Shown: piece by piece, positions 6,201-9,677 of the stretch
How positions within the stretch are numbered: position 1 is the stretch's first letter
Layout: each line of letters begins with the position of its first letter
DNA from: Baffinella frigidus
Lineage: Eukaryota; Cryptophyceae; Cryptomonadales; Baffinellaceae
DNA length: 10,348 bases
NCBI GenBank assembly: GCA_026770585.1
Contig: MU646937.1
Location: 19,481 to 29,828 of the forward strand
Direction: 5' to 3'
Translations under genes and position numbers: made by a program
The notes under the pieces: model-generated
What the model was told of the DNA's origin: nothing
Databases searched by the model: none
The model's input: the letters and a program-made list of their open reading frames with translations, nothing else

Positions 6201-6641
6201 GTCAATTCACCCACAGATCTGTCAACTTAGTCCGGATTCCGGACAACAATAGTTTTAGTAGTGCATGAATAATAGAAAGACGCAATTAAGTTGGTACACA
6301 GGTCATCGTGGCGTGGCCCCCCATATCCCCACTACATCGGGGTTCCCCGCTGAGTCACCTACCCACAGCCCCTCTCGCTGCCTCCACCCCCCCCCCTGCC
6401 CGCGTACTCGCCTCGCTGCCGCCACCGCCACACCGACAAGCGCTTCGCTTCCTTGTCGGCGTTTGTCGCTTCAGGTCCTTGTGGGCGATTGTCGTTTCCG
6501 TGTCGGCGGTTGCTCCTCAAGTGTTGGATGGGTGCTGGAGAGCAGGTGTTGCAGATAGCGCACTCGTGCTTCGGATCGGGCGTCGTTGATCTCTCCGACT
6601 TGATGCAGCTTCGCTCCCAGGCAATCGCTTGCGCCCCTTAA
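559..6641 (+). CDS. TBC-domain Rab GTPase-activating protein gene, 3' part, seven exons
   Basis: Seven exons (559-626, 1182-1302, 2508-2579, 4335-4425, 4916-5009, 5999-6075, 6546-6641) join into about 205 residues that follow the TBC (Tre-2/Bub2/Cdc16) domain. TBC proteins are normally cytosolic or membrane-recruited GAPs that switch off Rab GTPases in vesicle traffic, using an Arg finger and a Gln finger. The Gln finger motif YxQ is present as GYCQ (Gln codon 1199-1201). The Arg-finger motif (IxxDxxR) is absent and must lie on an exon upstream of 559. Later landmarks, in order, are FWLL, YYGDLSG, QWF, YVNVL and RVWD. Intron phases are 1, 2, 2, 0, 1, 0, and all joins keep the frame. Exons are 68-121 nt and introns 470-1755 nt, with introns mostly filled by repeats. 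The family call rests on motif recognition, not on a search. The Rab substrate cannot be inferred. The stop may be the true end, or a further exon may follow through a non-GT donor. Confidence 0.87.
726..1163. repeat. Composite foldback repeat filling intron 627-1181
   Basis: The left arm (about 733-850) pairs with a right arm at about 932-1042. GCTTCTAGAGTGTCCC at 798 mirrors the GGGGGCACTCTCGAAGC region ending at 984, and TGTATATCC near 822 mirrors GGATATACA near 950. A second, shortened right arm lies at about 1108-1157: GTTTAGCTCCC at 1130-1140 is the complement of GGGAGCTAAAC at 749-759, and CCGAGATTTCT follows it. The arms are about 80% alike by eye, and homopolymer runs of C and G sit next to them. 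The structure looks like an old inverted-repeat element with one arm partly duplicated. Confidence 0.7.
754..786. repeat. Degenerate telomere-like CCCTAAA patch
   Basis: CTAAACCCTAAACGTTAAAC continues as CCTTAACCGTAAA. It resembles the CCCTAAA telomere repeat of plants and many algae, but only one full unit is exact. It also forms part of the foldback arm above (GCTAAAC recurs near 1010 on the opposite strand), so it may be element sequence rather than a telomere relic. Confidence 0.35.
1182..1302 (+). CDS. TBC gene exon with the glutamine finger (VGYCQSLN)
   Basis: The acceptor is GTGGTTCGCAG ending at 1181; the donor is GTCCGC at 1303. The exon reads SVGYCQSLNYLGGIVVVVVD, then AEEDCFWLLSAILEFLLPK, and ends with AC that joins G of the next exon (Thr). 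GYCQ carries the catalytic Gln of TBC GAPs; the hydrophobic run and E-E-x-x-F-W-L-L are the usual continuation. At about 40 residues it is the longest exon here and the strongest single piece of evidence for the family. Confidence 0.9.
1311..1579. repeat. 12-bp minisatellite (CCCGACCCACTT type), interrupted
   Basis: Units of 12 bp such as CACGACCCACTT and CCCGACCCAATT run head to tail from 1311 to 1369 (about five units) and resume at 1549-1579 (two and a half units). A single CACTTCACGACCCCC recurs at 1929. The 1370-1544 element separates the two blocks. It lies just inside intron 1303-2507, 8 nt after the donor. Confidence 0.85.
1370..1544. mobile_element. AT-rich 175-bp foldback element inserted in the minisatellite
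   Basis: The two halves are degenerate inverted repeats of about 65 nt. ATAGATTTGTAAAGTCACT near 1391 mirrors AGCGACTTTACGAATCTAT near 1507, and TTACAAGTTATAAAACT mirrors the AGTTTTAAAATTTGTACC region. It is flanked by AATT on both sides (1366-1369 and 1545-1548), next to identical minisatellite units, which suggests insertion with a 4-bp duplication. No coding content is seen. It is far richer in A+T than its surroundings. Confidence 0.65.
1791..1830. repeat. CT/CCCT microsatellite
   Basis: A tract of CTCTCTC and CCCTCCCT units lies inside intron 1303-2507, with further CT-rich sequence at 1899-1921. Confidence 0.9.
2079..2263. mobile_element. 185-bp palindromic MITE with a perfect central palindrome
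   Basis: The terminal inverted repeats are 27 nt and perfect: 2079-2105 (starting ATCCACACGAGGCTATCC) and 2237-2263. In the middle, 2162-2181 and 2184-2203 are perfect 20-nt inverted arms (TGATCACGTTTCCGTACGGA) around AA. The intervening sequence is AT-rich and only weakly symmetrical. No ORF and no clear target-site duplication is seen. It lies in the TBC intron 1303-2507. Confidence 0.85.
2343..2457. mobile_element. Short CTAAGTCAAC-ended inverted-repeat element
   Basis: CCTAAGTCAACGTTCCCCTGA at 2361-2381 is mirrored by TCAGGGGGAGTTGACTTAGG at 2438-2457. A subterminal copy, CTAAGTCAACCAGC, precedes the left end, and TTTGACTTAAGG lies inside. A small hairpin, CCTGGTC/GACCAGG, is at 2398-2414. 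It lies just upstream of the exon at 2508. Confidence 0.6.
2508..2579 (+). CDS. TBC gene exon (YYGDLSG...DVEALTALL)
   Basis: The acceptor is GCTCCCGCAG ending at 2507; the donor is CTCAG|GTCTGC. The reading after the split Thr codon is YYGDLSGVMLDVEALTALL then ERNL, with a split Arg codon (AG|G). This matches the TBC segment Y-Y-x-x-x-L-x-G-x-x-x-D-x-x-x-L-x-x-L-L. The exon is bracketed by two identical 29-nt repeats (2343-2371 and 2584-2612), the second starting 5 nt into the intron. Its last 38 nt and the donor are copied in inverted orientation at 3946-3988. Confidence 0.85.
2584..2612. repeat. Second copy of the 29-nt CTAAGTCAAC repeat
   Basis: It is identical to 2343-2371 (GCTAAGTCAACCAGCTCACC and the following 9 nt). 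It starts 5 nt after the donor of exon 2508-2579, so the exon is flanked by direct repeats. The inverted copy of this junction at 3946-3988 lacks it, which implies that the repeat arrived after the inverted duplication. Confidence 0.85.
2619..2661. repeat. Perfect 16-nt stem hairpin
   Basis: GGCAGTTGGGTGACAC (2619-2634) and its exact complement GTGTCACCCAACTGCC (2646-2661) are separated by 11 nt. It sits early in intron 2580-4334 beside the 29-nt repeat and may be the other part of the same insertion. Confidence 0.85.
2841..2979. mobile_element. MITE of the AGGCTAACGG family, right end truncated
   Basis: The left end TCATAGGCTAACGGCCTG leads through AAAATGGGGTAGTTAGGC into GGCATTGCCTAGGACCTCC. 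The arm 2868-2910 is mirrored by 2938-2979 around a short centre with GGATCCTAGGACC. The outer 27 nt or so of the right end are missing compared with the complete copy at 7193-7358. No ORF is present. Confidence 0.85.
3027..3298. repeat. GA-rich block, first copy of a 255-272 bp duplication
   Basis: From GCGCCCAGG through TGCGTGACCACAAACCCTCA and CAACGAATTCTTGGAGCC, then a (GA)n/(GGGA)n tract at 3177-3277, ending CCCGTGACAGTCGGACTG. The second copy is 3490-3744 in the same orientation, about 85-90% alike outside the GA tract by eye. Long minus-strand frames rich in Ser-Leu here come from the GA tract. Confidence 0.85.
3319..3376 (-). pseudogene. Inverted copy of the acceptor and start of exon 4335-4425
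   Basis: On the minus strand these 58 nt match 4305-4362 with only a few differences: 30 nt of intron end including GTGCGGTGCAG, then the first 28 nt of the exon, giving AVGERLEMT against AVKERLEMT. The match stops after GAGATGACG. It lies inside the intron whose 3' end it copies. Confidence 0.85.
3399..3491. repeat. 93-bp GC-rich repeat, first copy
   Basis: GGCTACGACGGGCGCCTTGC through TCAGTCTCTGCTTGCCTCCC and GCACGTACCAAGCTCGCGCA to GTGTCGCGGC. It is about 92% identical by eye to 4055-4147 in the same orientation. A partial third copy (GAGGTTGCACGTATCAAGC...) is at about 3759-3826, and a looser one at 4004-4054. Confidence 0.8.
3490..3744. repeat. GA-rich block, second copy of the duplication
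   Basis: Direct copy of 3027-3298, with GCGCCCAGCTGCACTGCGTG at the start and a shorter GA tract at 3646-3722. The two copies are separated by the inverted exon copy and the 93-bp repeat. Confidence 0.85.
3879..3988 (-). pseudogene. Inverted copy of the end and donor of exon 2508-2579
   Basis: On the minus strand 3946-3988 match 2542-2584 (43 nt, one mismatch), encoding VEALTALLERNLR plus the start of the intron. 3879-3926 match 2642-2686 further into the intron, starting CCACATCCAATCTGGCG. The 2585-2641 insertion (29-nt repeat and half the hairpin) is absent here. Together with 3319-3376 it forms an upside-down copy of the exon-intron-exon region within the same intron. Confidence 0.87.
4055..4147. 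repeat. 93-bp GC-rich repeat, second copy
   Basis: Direct copy of 3399-3491 (GGCTTCGACGG...CTTGCTCAGTCTCTGCTTGC...GTGTCGCGGC). It is directly followed by the half MITE at 4156. Confidence 0.8.
4156..4237. mobile_element. Half MITE of the AGGCTAACGG family, inverted relative to 2841
   Basis: CTTTTTGGTCCTAGGATCCC through the CTACGGTAGGAGG arm to AACTACCCCATTTTCAGG is the complement of 2855-2932 with almost no differences. Its own other arm is missing, so it cannot be a complete element. Confidence 0.85.
4335..4425 (+). CDS. TBC gene exon (QWFMCAYVNVL)
   Basis: The acceptor is CGTGCGGTGCAG ending at 4334; the donor is GTATGT at 4426. The reading is AVKERLEMTHLPLTS then FAAQWFMCAYVNVLS, ending in phase 0. 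A-x-x-W-F-x-C-x-x-V-N-V-L is a hallmark segment before the RVWD motif in TBC domains. The family usually has Pro after V-L; here it is Ser. The first 28 nt and the acceptor region are copied in inverted orientation at 3319-3376. Confidence 0.88.
4457..4515. repeat. 59-bp direct repeat, first copy
   Basis: Identical to 4643-4701 (CCTTCATTGCAGAAAATTAC ... GAAATATGGAGGAGC), 186 bp apart, inside intron 4426-4915. Each copy contains two CTTGCAG / ATTGCAG acceptor-like sites that are not needed for the proposed exon joining. Confidence 0.95.
4524..4582. repeat. 59-bp segment with a perfect inverted copy at the window end
   Basis: From CAGCCCCGCCGGCAGGCTCG to CGCCGAAGCCA. The exact complement is 10290-10348. 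It contains the 18-nt perfect palindrome CGCGTGACCGGTCACGCG at 4552-4569. The right-hand copy runs to the last base of the window and may be longer. Confidence 0.93.
4624..4644. repeat. Short perfect hairpin GGCCACATT/AATGTGGCC
   Basis: A 9-nt stem with a 3-nt loop (CGG), directly before the second 59-bp repeat. Confidence 0.7.
4643..4701. repeat. 59-bp direct repeat, second copy
   Basis: Exact copy of 4457-4515. The segment between them carries the palindromic 4524-4582 sequence, so this is a tandem duplication of an end sequence or the footprint of an insertion. Confidence 0.95.
4916..5009 (+). CDS. TBC gene exon (RVWDCLLMEG)
   Basis: A C/T-rich tract lies upstream, and the acceptor GCGGACCGCAG ends at 4915. 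The reading is GASVIRVWDCLLMEG then VVVLFRVALALLKAIE, with one G left over before the donor GTCCCC at 5010. R-V-W-D-x-x-x-x-E-G-x-x-x-L-F-R-x-A-L-x-L-L is the classic C-terminal half of a TBC domain. The exon end and donor are repeated in the minisatellite that follows, so donor choice could be ambiguous in vivo. Confidence 0.88.
4999..5371. repeat. 117-bp minisatellite including the end of exon 4916-5009
   Basis: Three units start at 4999, 5116 and 5284 with GGCCATCGAAGGTCCCCC (third: GGCCATCCAAGGCCCCCC). They run through CACCGGCGCGTTGCCCG, GTAGCCAGCGAAGACC and CTTGCAGCAGAGGCAGAGG. The first unit starts in the exon, so exon end plus donor are repeated. The second unit carries a 50-bp insertion at about 5201-5250. 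Confidence 0.85.
5201..5250. repeat. 50-bp insertion in the second minisatellite unit
   Basis: TCTGAGGGGTCTCAG begins it and GAGCAAACTGG ends it. It is AT-richer than the unit and has a CTGAG/CTCAG mini-hairpin at the start. The other units lack it. Confidence 0.6.
5376..5415. repeat. 20-bp tandem repeat (CACCCCACAGGCACC)
   Basis: Two units of about 20 bp start at 5376 and 5396. Confidence 0.8.
5509..5550. repeat. 21-bp tandem repeat (GGTTTCTCTGTCAACTTAKCC)
   Basis: Two adjacent 21-nt units differing at one base. CTGTCAACTTAG recurs at 6219. A looser repeat, CAGCAGACGGCGAGG / CAGCAGACGCCGAGAGG, lies at 5553-5583 and 5668-5697. Confidence 0.85.
5585..5602. mobile_element. Solo end fragment of the AGGCTAACGG MITE family
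   Basis: TTCATAGGCTAACGGCCT matches the outer end of the element at 2841 (TTTCATAGGCTAACGGCCT). Nothing else of the element is present, so it is a remnant or a chance preserved end. Confidence 0.6.
5753..5893. mobile_element. 141-bp TA-flanked hairpin MITE (CCACCAACCCTCAC ends)
   Basis: Perfect 16-nt ends TACCACCAACCCTCAC (5753-5768) and GTGAGGGTTGGTGGTA (5878-5893), including TA on both sides. Further pairing follows: GGGCAAATCG with CGATTTGCCC, and CCTTGAAGGCCGTCGG with CCGACGGCTTCCAAGG in the centre. The whole element can fold into one hairpin. TA flanks and short length fit a Tc1/mariner-type non-autonomous element. It lies in intron 5010-5998. Confidence 0.88.
5999..6075 (+). CDS. TBC gene exon (MEDAVAALQRA)
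   Basis: The acceptor GTGGACGGCAG ends at 5998. GG joins the leftover G of the previous exon, and the frame then reads ELGMATEMEDAVAALQRART followed by LEIET. The proposed donor is GTCCTG at 6076. The D-A-x-x-x-L-Q helix fits the segment that follows LLK in TBC domains, but this part of the family is poorly conserved, so the call depends mainly on phase and order. The open frame runs on into the 36-bp repeats, so the donor position is inferred. Confidence 0.65.
6083..6321. mobile_element. Inverted-repeat element with a triplicated 36-bp left end
   Basis: A 36-bp unit (CACGCCACGATGACCTGTGC plus ACCAACTTGGCCCCCC) is present three times at about 6083-6190. The 29-nt end CCACGCCACGATGACCTGTG... 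at 6159-6187 is mirrored at 6288-6316, 100 bp further on. The interior is AT-richer and holds the palindrome GTCCGGATTCCGGAC (6230-6244). It occupies the start of intron 6076-6545. The unit is a multiple of 3 and stays open in several frames, giving repeated PPHATMTCAPTW, which is probably not protein. Confidence 0.8.
6322..6545. other. Remainder of the last TBC intron
   Basis: C-rich sequence followed by imperfect repeats of TTGTCGGCGTTTGTCG / TTGTGGGCGATTGTCG / GTGTCGGCGG (about 6453-6511). A short hairpin CCGACAAG/CTTGTCGG is at 6432-6459. It leads to the acceptor pair at 6545 and 6554. No separate gene is seen. Confidence 0.5.
6546..6641 (+). CDS. TBC gene, last visible exon and stop
   Basis: The reading is VLQIAHSCFGSGVVDLSDLM then QLRSQAIACAP, with TAA at 6639-6641. 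The A-x-x-x-F-G...L-x-x-L-R pattern is the usual C-terminal end of a TBC domain. Two in-frame acceptors exist: GAGAGCAG ending at 6545, preferred because it keeps ETVLQIAH, and TTGCAG ending at 6554. Both keep phase 0. The protein would end about 9 residues after the LR, so a further exon reached through an unusual donor cannot be excluded. Confidence 0.65.
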   Translation: MLQIAHSCFGSGVVDLSDLMQLRSQAIACAP

Positions 6642-6804
6642 CCCCACACCGTCAACACCGATGCTCAGCATAAAACAACGAAGTGATAGGCATGATGAAA
6701 GAACCGAAGTGACACGCATTATCAATGCCATGGAACACGCACTTGTCAAGATGGGAGATTGTGAGAGGTTGTGGATGACGTGTCGCCCGTCTACATTAGT
6801 CGTA
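6642..6804 (+). other. Downstream stretch with an unassigned open frame
   Basis: Directly after the TAA at 6639 the sequence becomes less GC-rich. An ATG at 6661 opens a frame reading MLSIKQRSDRHDERTEVTRI and on to about LPKMK before it enters the MITE at 6805 and ends at 6936. The part before the MITE looks protein-like but matches no family I recognise. It could be 3' UTR, a further exon of the TBC gene or a small ORF. Confidence 0.3.
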
Positions 6805-6963
6805 AAACTCCCGAAAATGAAGGTAGTTTCGCCTACGGCATTGCCTAGGACCTCCTACCGTAGGCCAAAATCCCAGGATATTTTGGTCCTAGGAGCCCTA
6901 CGGCCTACGGTAGGTAGGTCCTACCTAAATCCGTAGGGCAACTACCGATTTTTCCAGGAGTTT
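6805..6963. mobile_element. 159-bp MITE related to the AGGCTAACGG family, different ends
   Basis: AAACTCCCGAAAATGAAGG at the left is mirrored by a right end ending in GGAGTTT. Inside, GCCTACGGCATTGCCTAGG and CTCCTACCGTAGGCC are mirrored by the GGCCTACGGTAGGTAGG arm. The core matches the elements at 2841 and 7193 but the outer ends do not. Confidence 0.8.
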
Positions 6964-7147
6964 CCCTATGAACATCACCTAACTAGTCTCGATTTCTCTG
7001 CCAGCGTTTCCGGGTAGAGCCATCTAGCGCCGCAGGCCCTCGGCCGACGCAGAAAACCTCTGTGCGGAGTGCACACCCGATTTCCCCTTAGGGAGGATGT
7101 CACCTTTTGAAGTTGTAGACGTAACACGGCGTGCGCCCCCCCGCGAA
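6964..7147. other. Stretch with no recognisable feature
   Basis: Sequence between two MITEs. No ORF of note, no repeat and no RNA gene is seen. Confidence 0.5.
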
Positions 7148-7218
7148 ACCCAATCTAATAGGGTAACGGCCTGAAAATGGGCTGACCCAATCTAATAGGG
7201 TAACGGCCTGAAAATGGG
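7148..7218. repeat. 37-bp tandem duplication of a MITE end
   Basis: ACCCAATCTAATAGGGTAAC continues as GGCCTGAAAATGGG. Copies begin at 7148 and 7185. The second is the left end of the element at 7193-7358; the first is that end plus 8 bp of its flank. Confidence 0.9.
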
Positions 7219-7358
7219 GTGGTTAGGCCTACGGCATTGCCCAGGACCTCCTACCGTAGGCCGAGACTTTTTGGTCCTAGGATCCCTCGGCCTACGGTAG
7301 GAGGTCCTAGGCATTGCCGTATGCCTAACTACCCTATATTCAGGCCGTTAGCCTATGA
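7193..7358. mobile_element. Complete MITE of the AGGCTAACGG family
   Basis: 166 bp. The left end TAATAGGGTAACGGCCTG and right end CAGGCCGTTAGCCTATGA are inverted, as are GGTTAGGCCTACGGC with GCCGTATGCCTAAC and the GGACCTCCTACCGTAGGCCG arms. The centre is ACTTTTTGGTCCTAGGATCC. It serves as the reference for the truncated copies at 2841, 4156 and 5585. Confidence 0.88.
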
Positions 7359-7429
7359 CATCTGACACCTGAGATTCCTTGGAACGCACGCATCGAGACC
7401 TGGTGCGTGCTTCGCCCCTGCTGCGCGTG

Positions 7430-7630
7430 CATGGTGCATCGCCAACGGGGTGGCCTGCTATCCCTTAAGTGGCCAGGCAGTCAAATTTGACCGCCAAGAG
7501 ATCGTAGGCATGCCCTAGGGCCCTACCGCAGGGCGTATGCGCCTACTGGCCACTTCAGGGATATGGTGCATCGCCAGTGGGTGTGGGTGGAAGGGGATAT
7601 GGTGCATCGCCGGTGGGGGTGTGTGGAAGA
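7430..7630. repeat. TGGTGCATCGCC tandem repeat interrupted by a MITE
   Basis: Units with TGGTGCATCGCC start at 7432, 7564 and 7600; the last two are exactly 36 bp apart. The first is separated from the others by the 105-bp element at 7459-7563. Confidence 0.8.
7459..7563. mobile_element. 105-bp TATCCC-family MITE
   Basis: Ends TATCCCTTAAGTGGCCA and TGGCCACTTCAGGGATA are inverted with one or two differences. TA at both ends fits a duplicated target. It contains CAAATTTG and GCATGCCCTAGGGCCCTACC. Its orientation is opposite to the copies at 9672 and 10067. Confidence 0.88.
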
Positions 7631-7793
7631 TGCTGACCAGAGCGTTTCGGAATCAGGCGATGAGCGCGATGAGCAAGAAACGGTGACAAGAGGGGGTCCC
7701 CCTGTGAGCGCGGGGCCCGCAGCTGGGGTGGATGAGCAAGCTCTGCGGTTGACGCGCGCGGCGGTACAAGTAGGCTCCTACGCCCTACCGTAG
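7564..7793 (+). other. Open frame of uncertain meaning
   Basis: A 76-residue forward frame begins MVHRQWVWVEGDMVHRRWGC and goes on with an acidic, Glu/Asp/Arg-rich part (SESGDERDEQETV) and DEQALRLTRAAV. Its first part is the 36-bp repeat and its end enters a TATCCC-family fragment. It is possibly an exon; no family was recognised. Confidence 0.2.
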
Positions 7794-7806
7794 GGCCCTA
7801 TGACCT
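7768..7806. mobile_element. Fragment of a TATCCC-family MITE
   Basis: AAGTAGGCTCCTACGCCC and CTACCGTAGGGCCCTATGAC match the interior of the copy at 10067 (AGTAGGCTCATATGCCCTAC...). Both ends are missing. Confidence 0.6.
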
Positions 7807-7845
7807 GTGCGTAGGGCCCTGCCTGCATGTGCGTCGTCAAGCATG

Positions 7846-7966
7846 TACAGAGGTACCTCGCTCATAAGAAAGCGCCACCCCCTAGGACCCTACAGTAGGC
7901 CTATGCCCAGGGCCCTATGGTGGTCCTAGGGGGGTGGGCGTTTCTTATGAGCGAGGTACCCCTGTA
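7846..7966. mobile_element. 121-bp TACAGGGGTACC-family MITE
   Basis: TACAGAGGTACCTCGCTC at the left and GAGCGAGGTACCCCTGTA at the right. CATAAGAAA pairs with TTTCTTATG, and the core has CCTAGGACCCTACAGTAGG. TA at both ends. No ORF of its own: the forward shadow peptide RGTSLIRN seen in overlapping frames comes from this end. Confidence 0.93.
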
Positions 7967-8074
7967 GAGGACTAAATGTAGACGCGTGGTCGGACGCCGC
8001 GTGCGTGCATCTCCAGGGCAAGACGCGTCACCTCGGCGAGGGGTGACCTGCCACCGGGGGCGGTGCACGCCTGC

Positions 8075-8166
8075 TATCCCGCATGCGACCAGTAGGCCCA
8101 TACGCCCTACCGTAGGGTCCTGGGACCTGCCTAGAGGACCTCTTGGTGGTCAAATTTGACCACCTG
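8075..8166. mobile_element. TATCCC-family MITE, right end lost
   Basis: TATCCCGCATGCGACCAGTA at the left, then CATACGCCCTACCGTAGGG, GACCTGCC and the palindrome GGTGGTCAAATTTGACCACC. The expected right end GGCCACTT...GGGATA is missing. Confidence 0.75.
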
Positions 8167-8335
8167 GGCCCGGGGGGTCTCCGCGTGGGACATGTAGGGT
8201 TCGTTGGGAGACGCGTTTGCAGAGAGGACGACGCACGCCTTCGCGTGTCGCGCTGCTCTGCTCTTGCGAAGAGGCTTGTGGACGAGAGCGCGGACGGCGC
8301 CGAGGGCCCCAGAGAGGGGCCCGCGGTCGTGCATG

Positions 8336-8456
8336 TACAGGGGTACCTCGCTCATAAGAAACCGCCCCCCCCTAGGACCCTACAGTAGGACCATGCCTAG
8401 GGCCCTATGGTCGTCCTATGGGGGGGGCTGTTTCTTATGAGCGAGGTACCCCTGTA
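8336..8456. mobile_element. 121-bp TACAGGGGTACC-family MITE
   Basis: Intact inverted ends TACAGGGGTACCTCGCTC / GAGCGAGGTACCCCTGTA. The core is CCTAGGACCCTACAGTAGG, then CATGCCTAGGGCCCTATGG. It is followed by a C run (8461-8469). Confidence 0.93.
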
Positions 8457-8802
8457 GTTCCCCCCCCCCGCATGTGATAGTACAGTGAGTAGATATGTGT
8501 GAACGGCTCTTGCCTCTCACGAATCGGTGTGACCCACCGTGCGGGGGCGGACGCCTGGAAGACTCGTAACCTGTCTAGCGTTCCGAACGGACTACTGTAC
8601 ATTCACGCACTGTGAGGACCGGGTCCGGGATGGGTCCGCCTCAGGGGAAAAGGGCTCCAAGGGTGAGTCCTATATCGGGGGGAAAGCACACGACGCTGTT
8701 CCATGTTCCAAGGAACTGTATATACACCCCCACTGTACAATGCCGTGTGCCACTGGCTCGACGACGGTCTCGCAGTCCAACGCGCACCACATGATTTGCA
8801 CC
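8457..8802. other. Single-copy stretch without an assignable gene
   Basis: A forward frame from about 8539 stays open through the stretch into the next MITE. It reads MRGRTPGRLVTCLAFRTDYC and later includes CSKELYIHPHCTMPC. No domain was recognised and nothing else supports it. Confidence 0.35.
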
Positions 8803-9090
8803 TACAGGGGTACCTCGCTCATCAGAAACGCCCACCCCCCCGGGACCACCATACAGGGGTACCTCGCTCATAAGAAACCGCCTCCCCCTAGGAGCCTATA
8901 GTAGGACCATGCCTATAAGAAACTGCCCTTCCCCTAGGACCACCGTAGGGCCACAGGCATGGTCCTACTCTAGGCTCCTAGGGGGAGGCGGTTTCTTATG
9001 AGCCAGGTACCCCTGTAGGGCCCTAGTAGGCATAGGCCTACTGTAGGGTCCTAGGAGGAGGCAGTTTCTTATGAGCAAGGTACCCCTGTA
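8803..9090. mobile_element. TACAGGGGTACC-family MITE split by another copy
   Basis: The outer element starts CTACAGGGGTACCTCGCTC and ends GAGCAAGGTACCCCTGTA. It is interrupted after GGGACCACCA at 8851 and resumes after 9017 with GGGCCCTAGTAGG. Removing the insert restores an order of core sequence very like the intact copy at 9298-9419. Confidence 0.88.
8852..9017. mobile_element. Inner TACAGGGGTACC-family MITE, 166 bp
   Basis: It has full inverted ends with TA on each side. Longer than the 121-bp norm because its core contains an extra stretch (about 8914-8953) reading ATAAGAAACTGCCC and CCTAGGACCACCGTAGGG. That stretch looks like a piece of a third copy, or the result of gene conversion. 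Confidence 0.88.
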
Positions 9091-9134
9091 GCCGCGGCTG
9101 GGTCGTTGCCCACAGGTCCTTCTCGCGCGCGCAC

Positions 9135-9256
9135 TACAGGGTTACCTCGCTCATAAGCAACCGCCGCCCCCTAGGACCCTACAGTAGGCCTATGCCTAGG
9201 GTCCTAGGGGGGTCCTAGGGGGGGTGGCGGTTTCTTATGCGCGAGGTACCCCTGTA
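9135..9256. mobile_element. 122-bp TACAGGGGTACC-family MITE
   Basis: TACAGGGTTACCTCGCTC at the left and CGCGAGGTACCCCTGTA at the right, with a few end substitutions. The core has CCTAGGACCCTACAGTAGGC and a doubled GGTCCTAGGGG. Confidence 0.92.
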
Positions 9257-9297
9257 GTGCAGACCACCGCTGCACCGCCACTTGACATCTGCAGCCG

Positions 9298-9419
9298 TAC
9301 AGGGGTACCTCGCTCATAAGAAAACGCCCCCCCCCCTAGGACCACCGTAGGTCCCTAGGCATAGGCCTACTGTAGGGTCCTAGGGGGGGGCGGTTTCTTA
9401 TGAGCGAGGTACCCCTGTA
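9298..9419. mobile_element. 122-bp TACAGGGGTACC-family MITE, intact
   Basis: Cleanest copy: its ends are perfectly inverted over at least 27 nt. The core is CCTAGGACCACCGTAGGTCC then CTAGGCATAGGCCTACTGTAG. It serves as the empty-site reference for the nested pair at 8803-9090. Confidence 0.94.
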
Positions 9420-9420
9420 G

Positions 9421-9677
9421 TTGCCCCCTCCTCACGCTCCCCCTCTGCTCGGTGGAGCTCCAGCGGGCGCGGGCGCGGGAGAATAGAAACCAGCCGCGGG
9501 AGGCGCCCCCATCGCGGGGGTGGTCTGTTGATGTGGATGAGGAGGAGGCACGGCAGGCGACGGCGCGGGAAAGGGGGCGGGAGCAGGAGGCACGGAGCGC
9601 TCTGGTGTCGGGTAACCTGCCATCCTTGCGGTTAGCGATTGCCCTGTGTGCCGCCTGGGATGCTGCGACCCTATCCC
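9421..9677 (+). other. Coding-like open frame ending at a splice-donor-like site
   Basis: The forward frame is open from the preceding MITE. From about 9452 it reads VELQRARARENRNQPRE, an acidic/basic stretch (DVDEEEARQATARERG) and SGNLPSLRLAIALCAAWDAA. The composition suggests a charged helix followed by an amphipathic helix. The frame has no ATG, so it would have to be an internal exon. GTAAGT at 9678 would be its donor. No family was recognised. Confidence 0.3.

Noticed and set aside
6661-6936. 91-residue forward frame as a complete gene
   Set aside because: Its last 40 or so residues are MITE sequence (PRTSYRRPK), so at most the first part could be genuine.
7846-9419. Short frames containing RGTSLIRN or MSEVPLY
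   Set aside because: These are translations of the TACAGGGGTACC MITE ends in either direction and recur wherever the element occurs.
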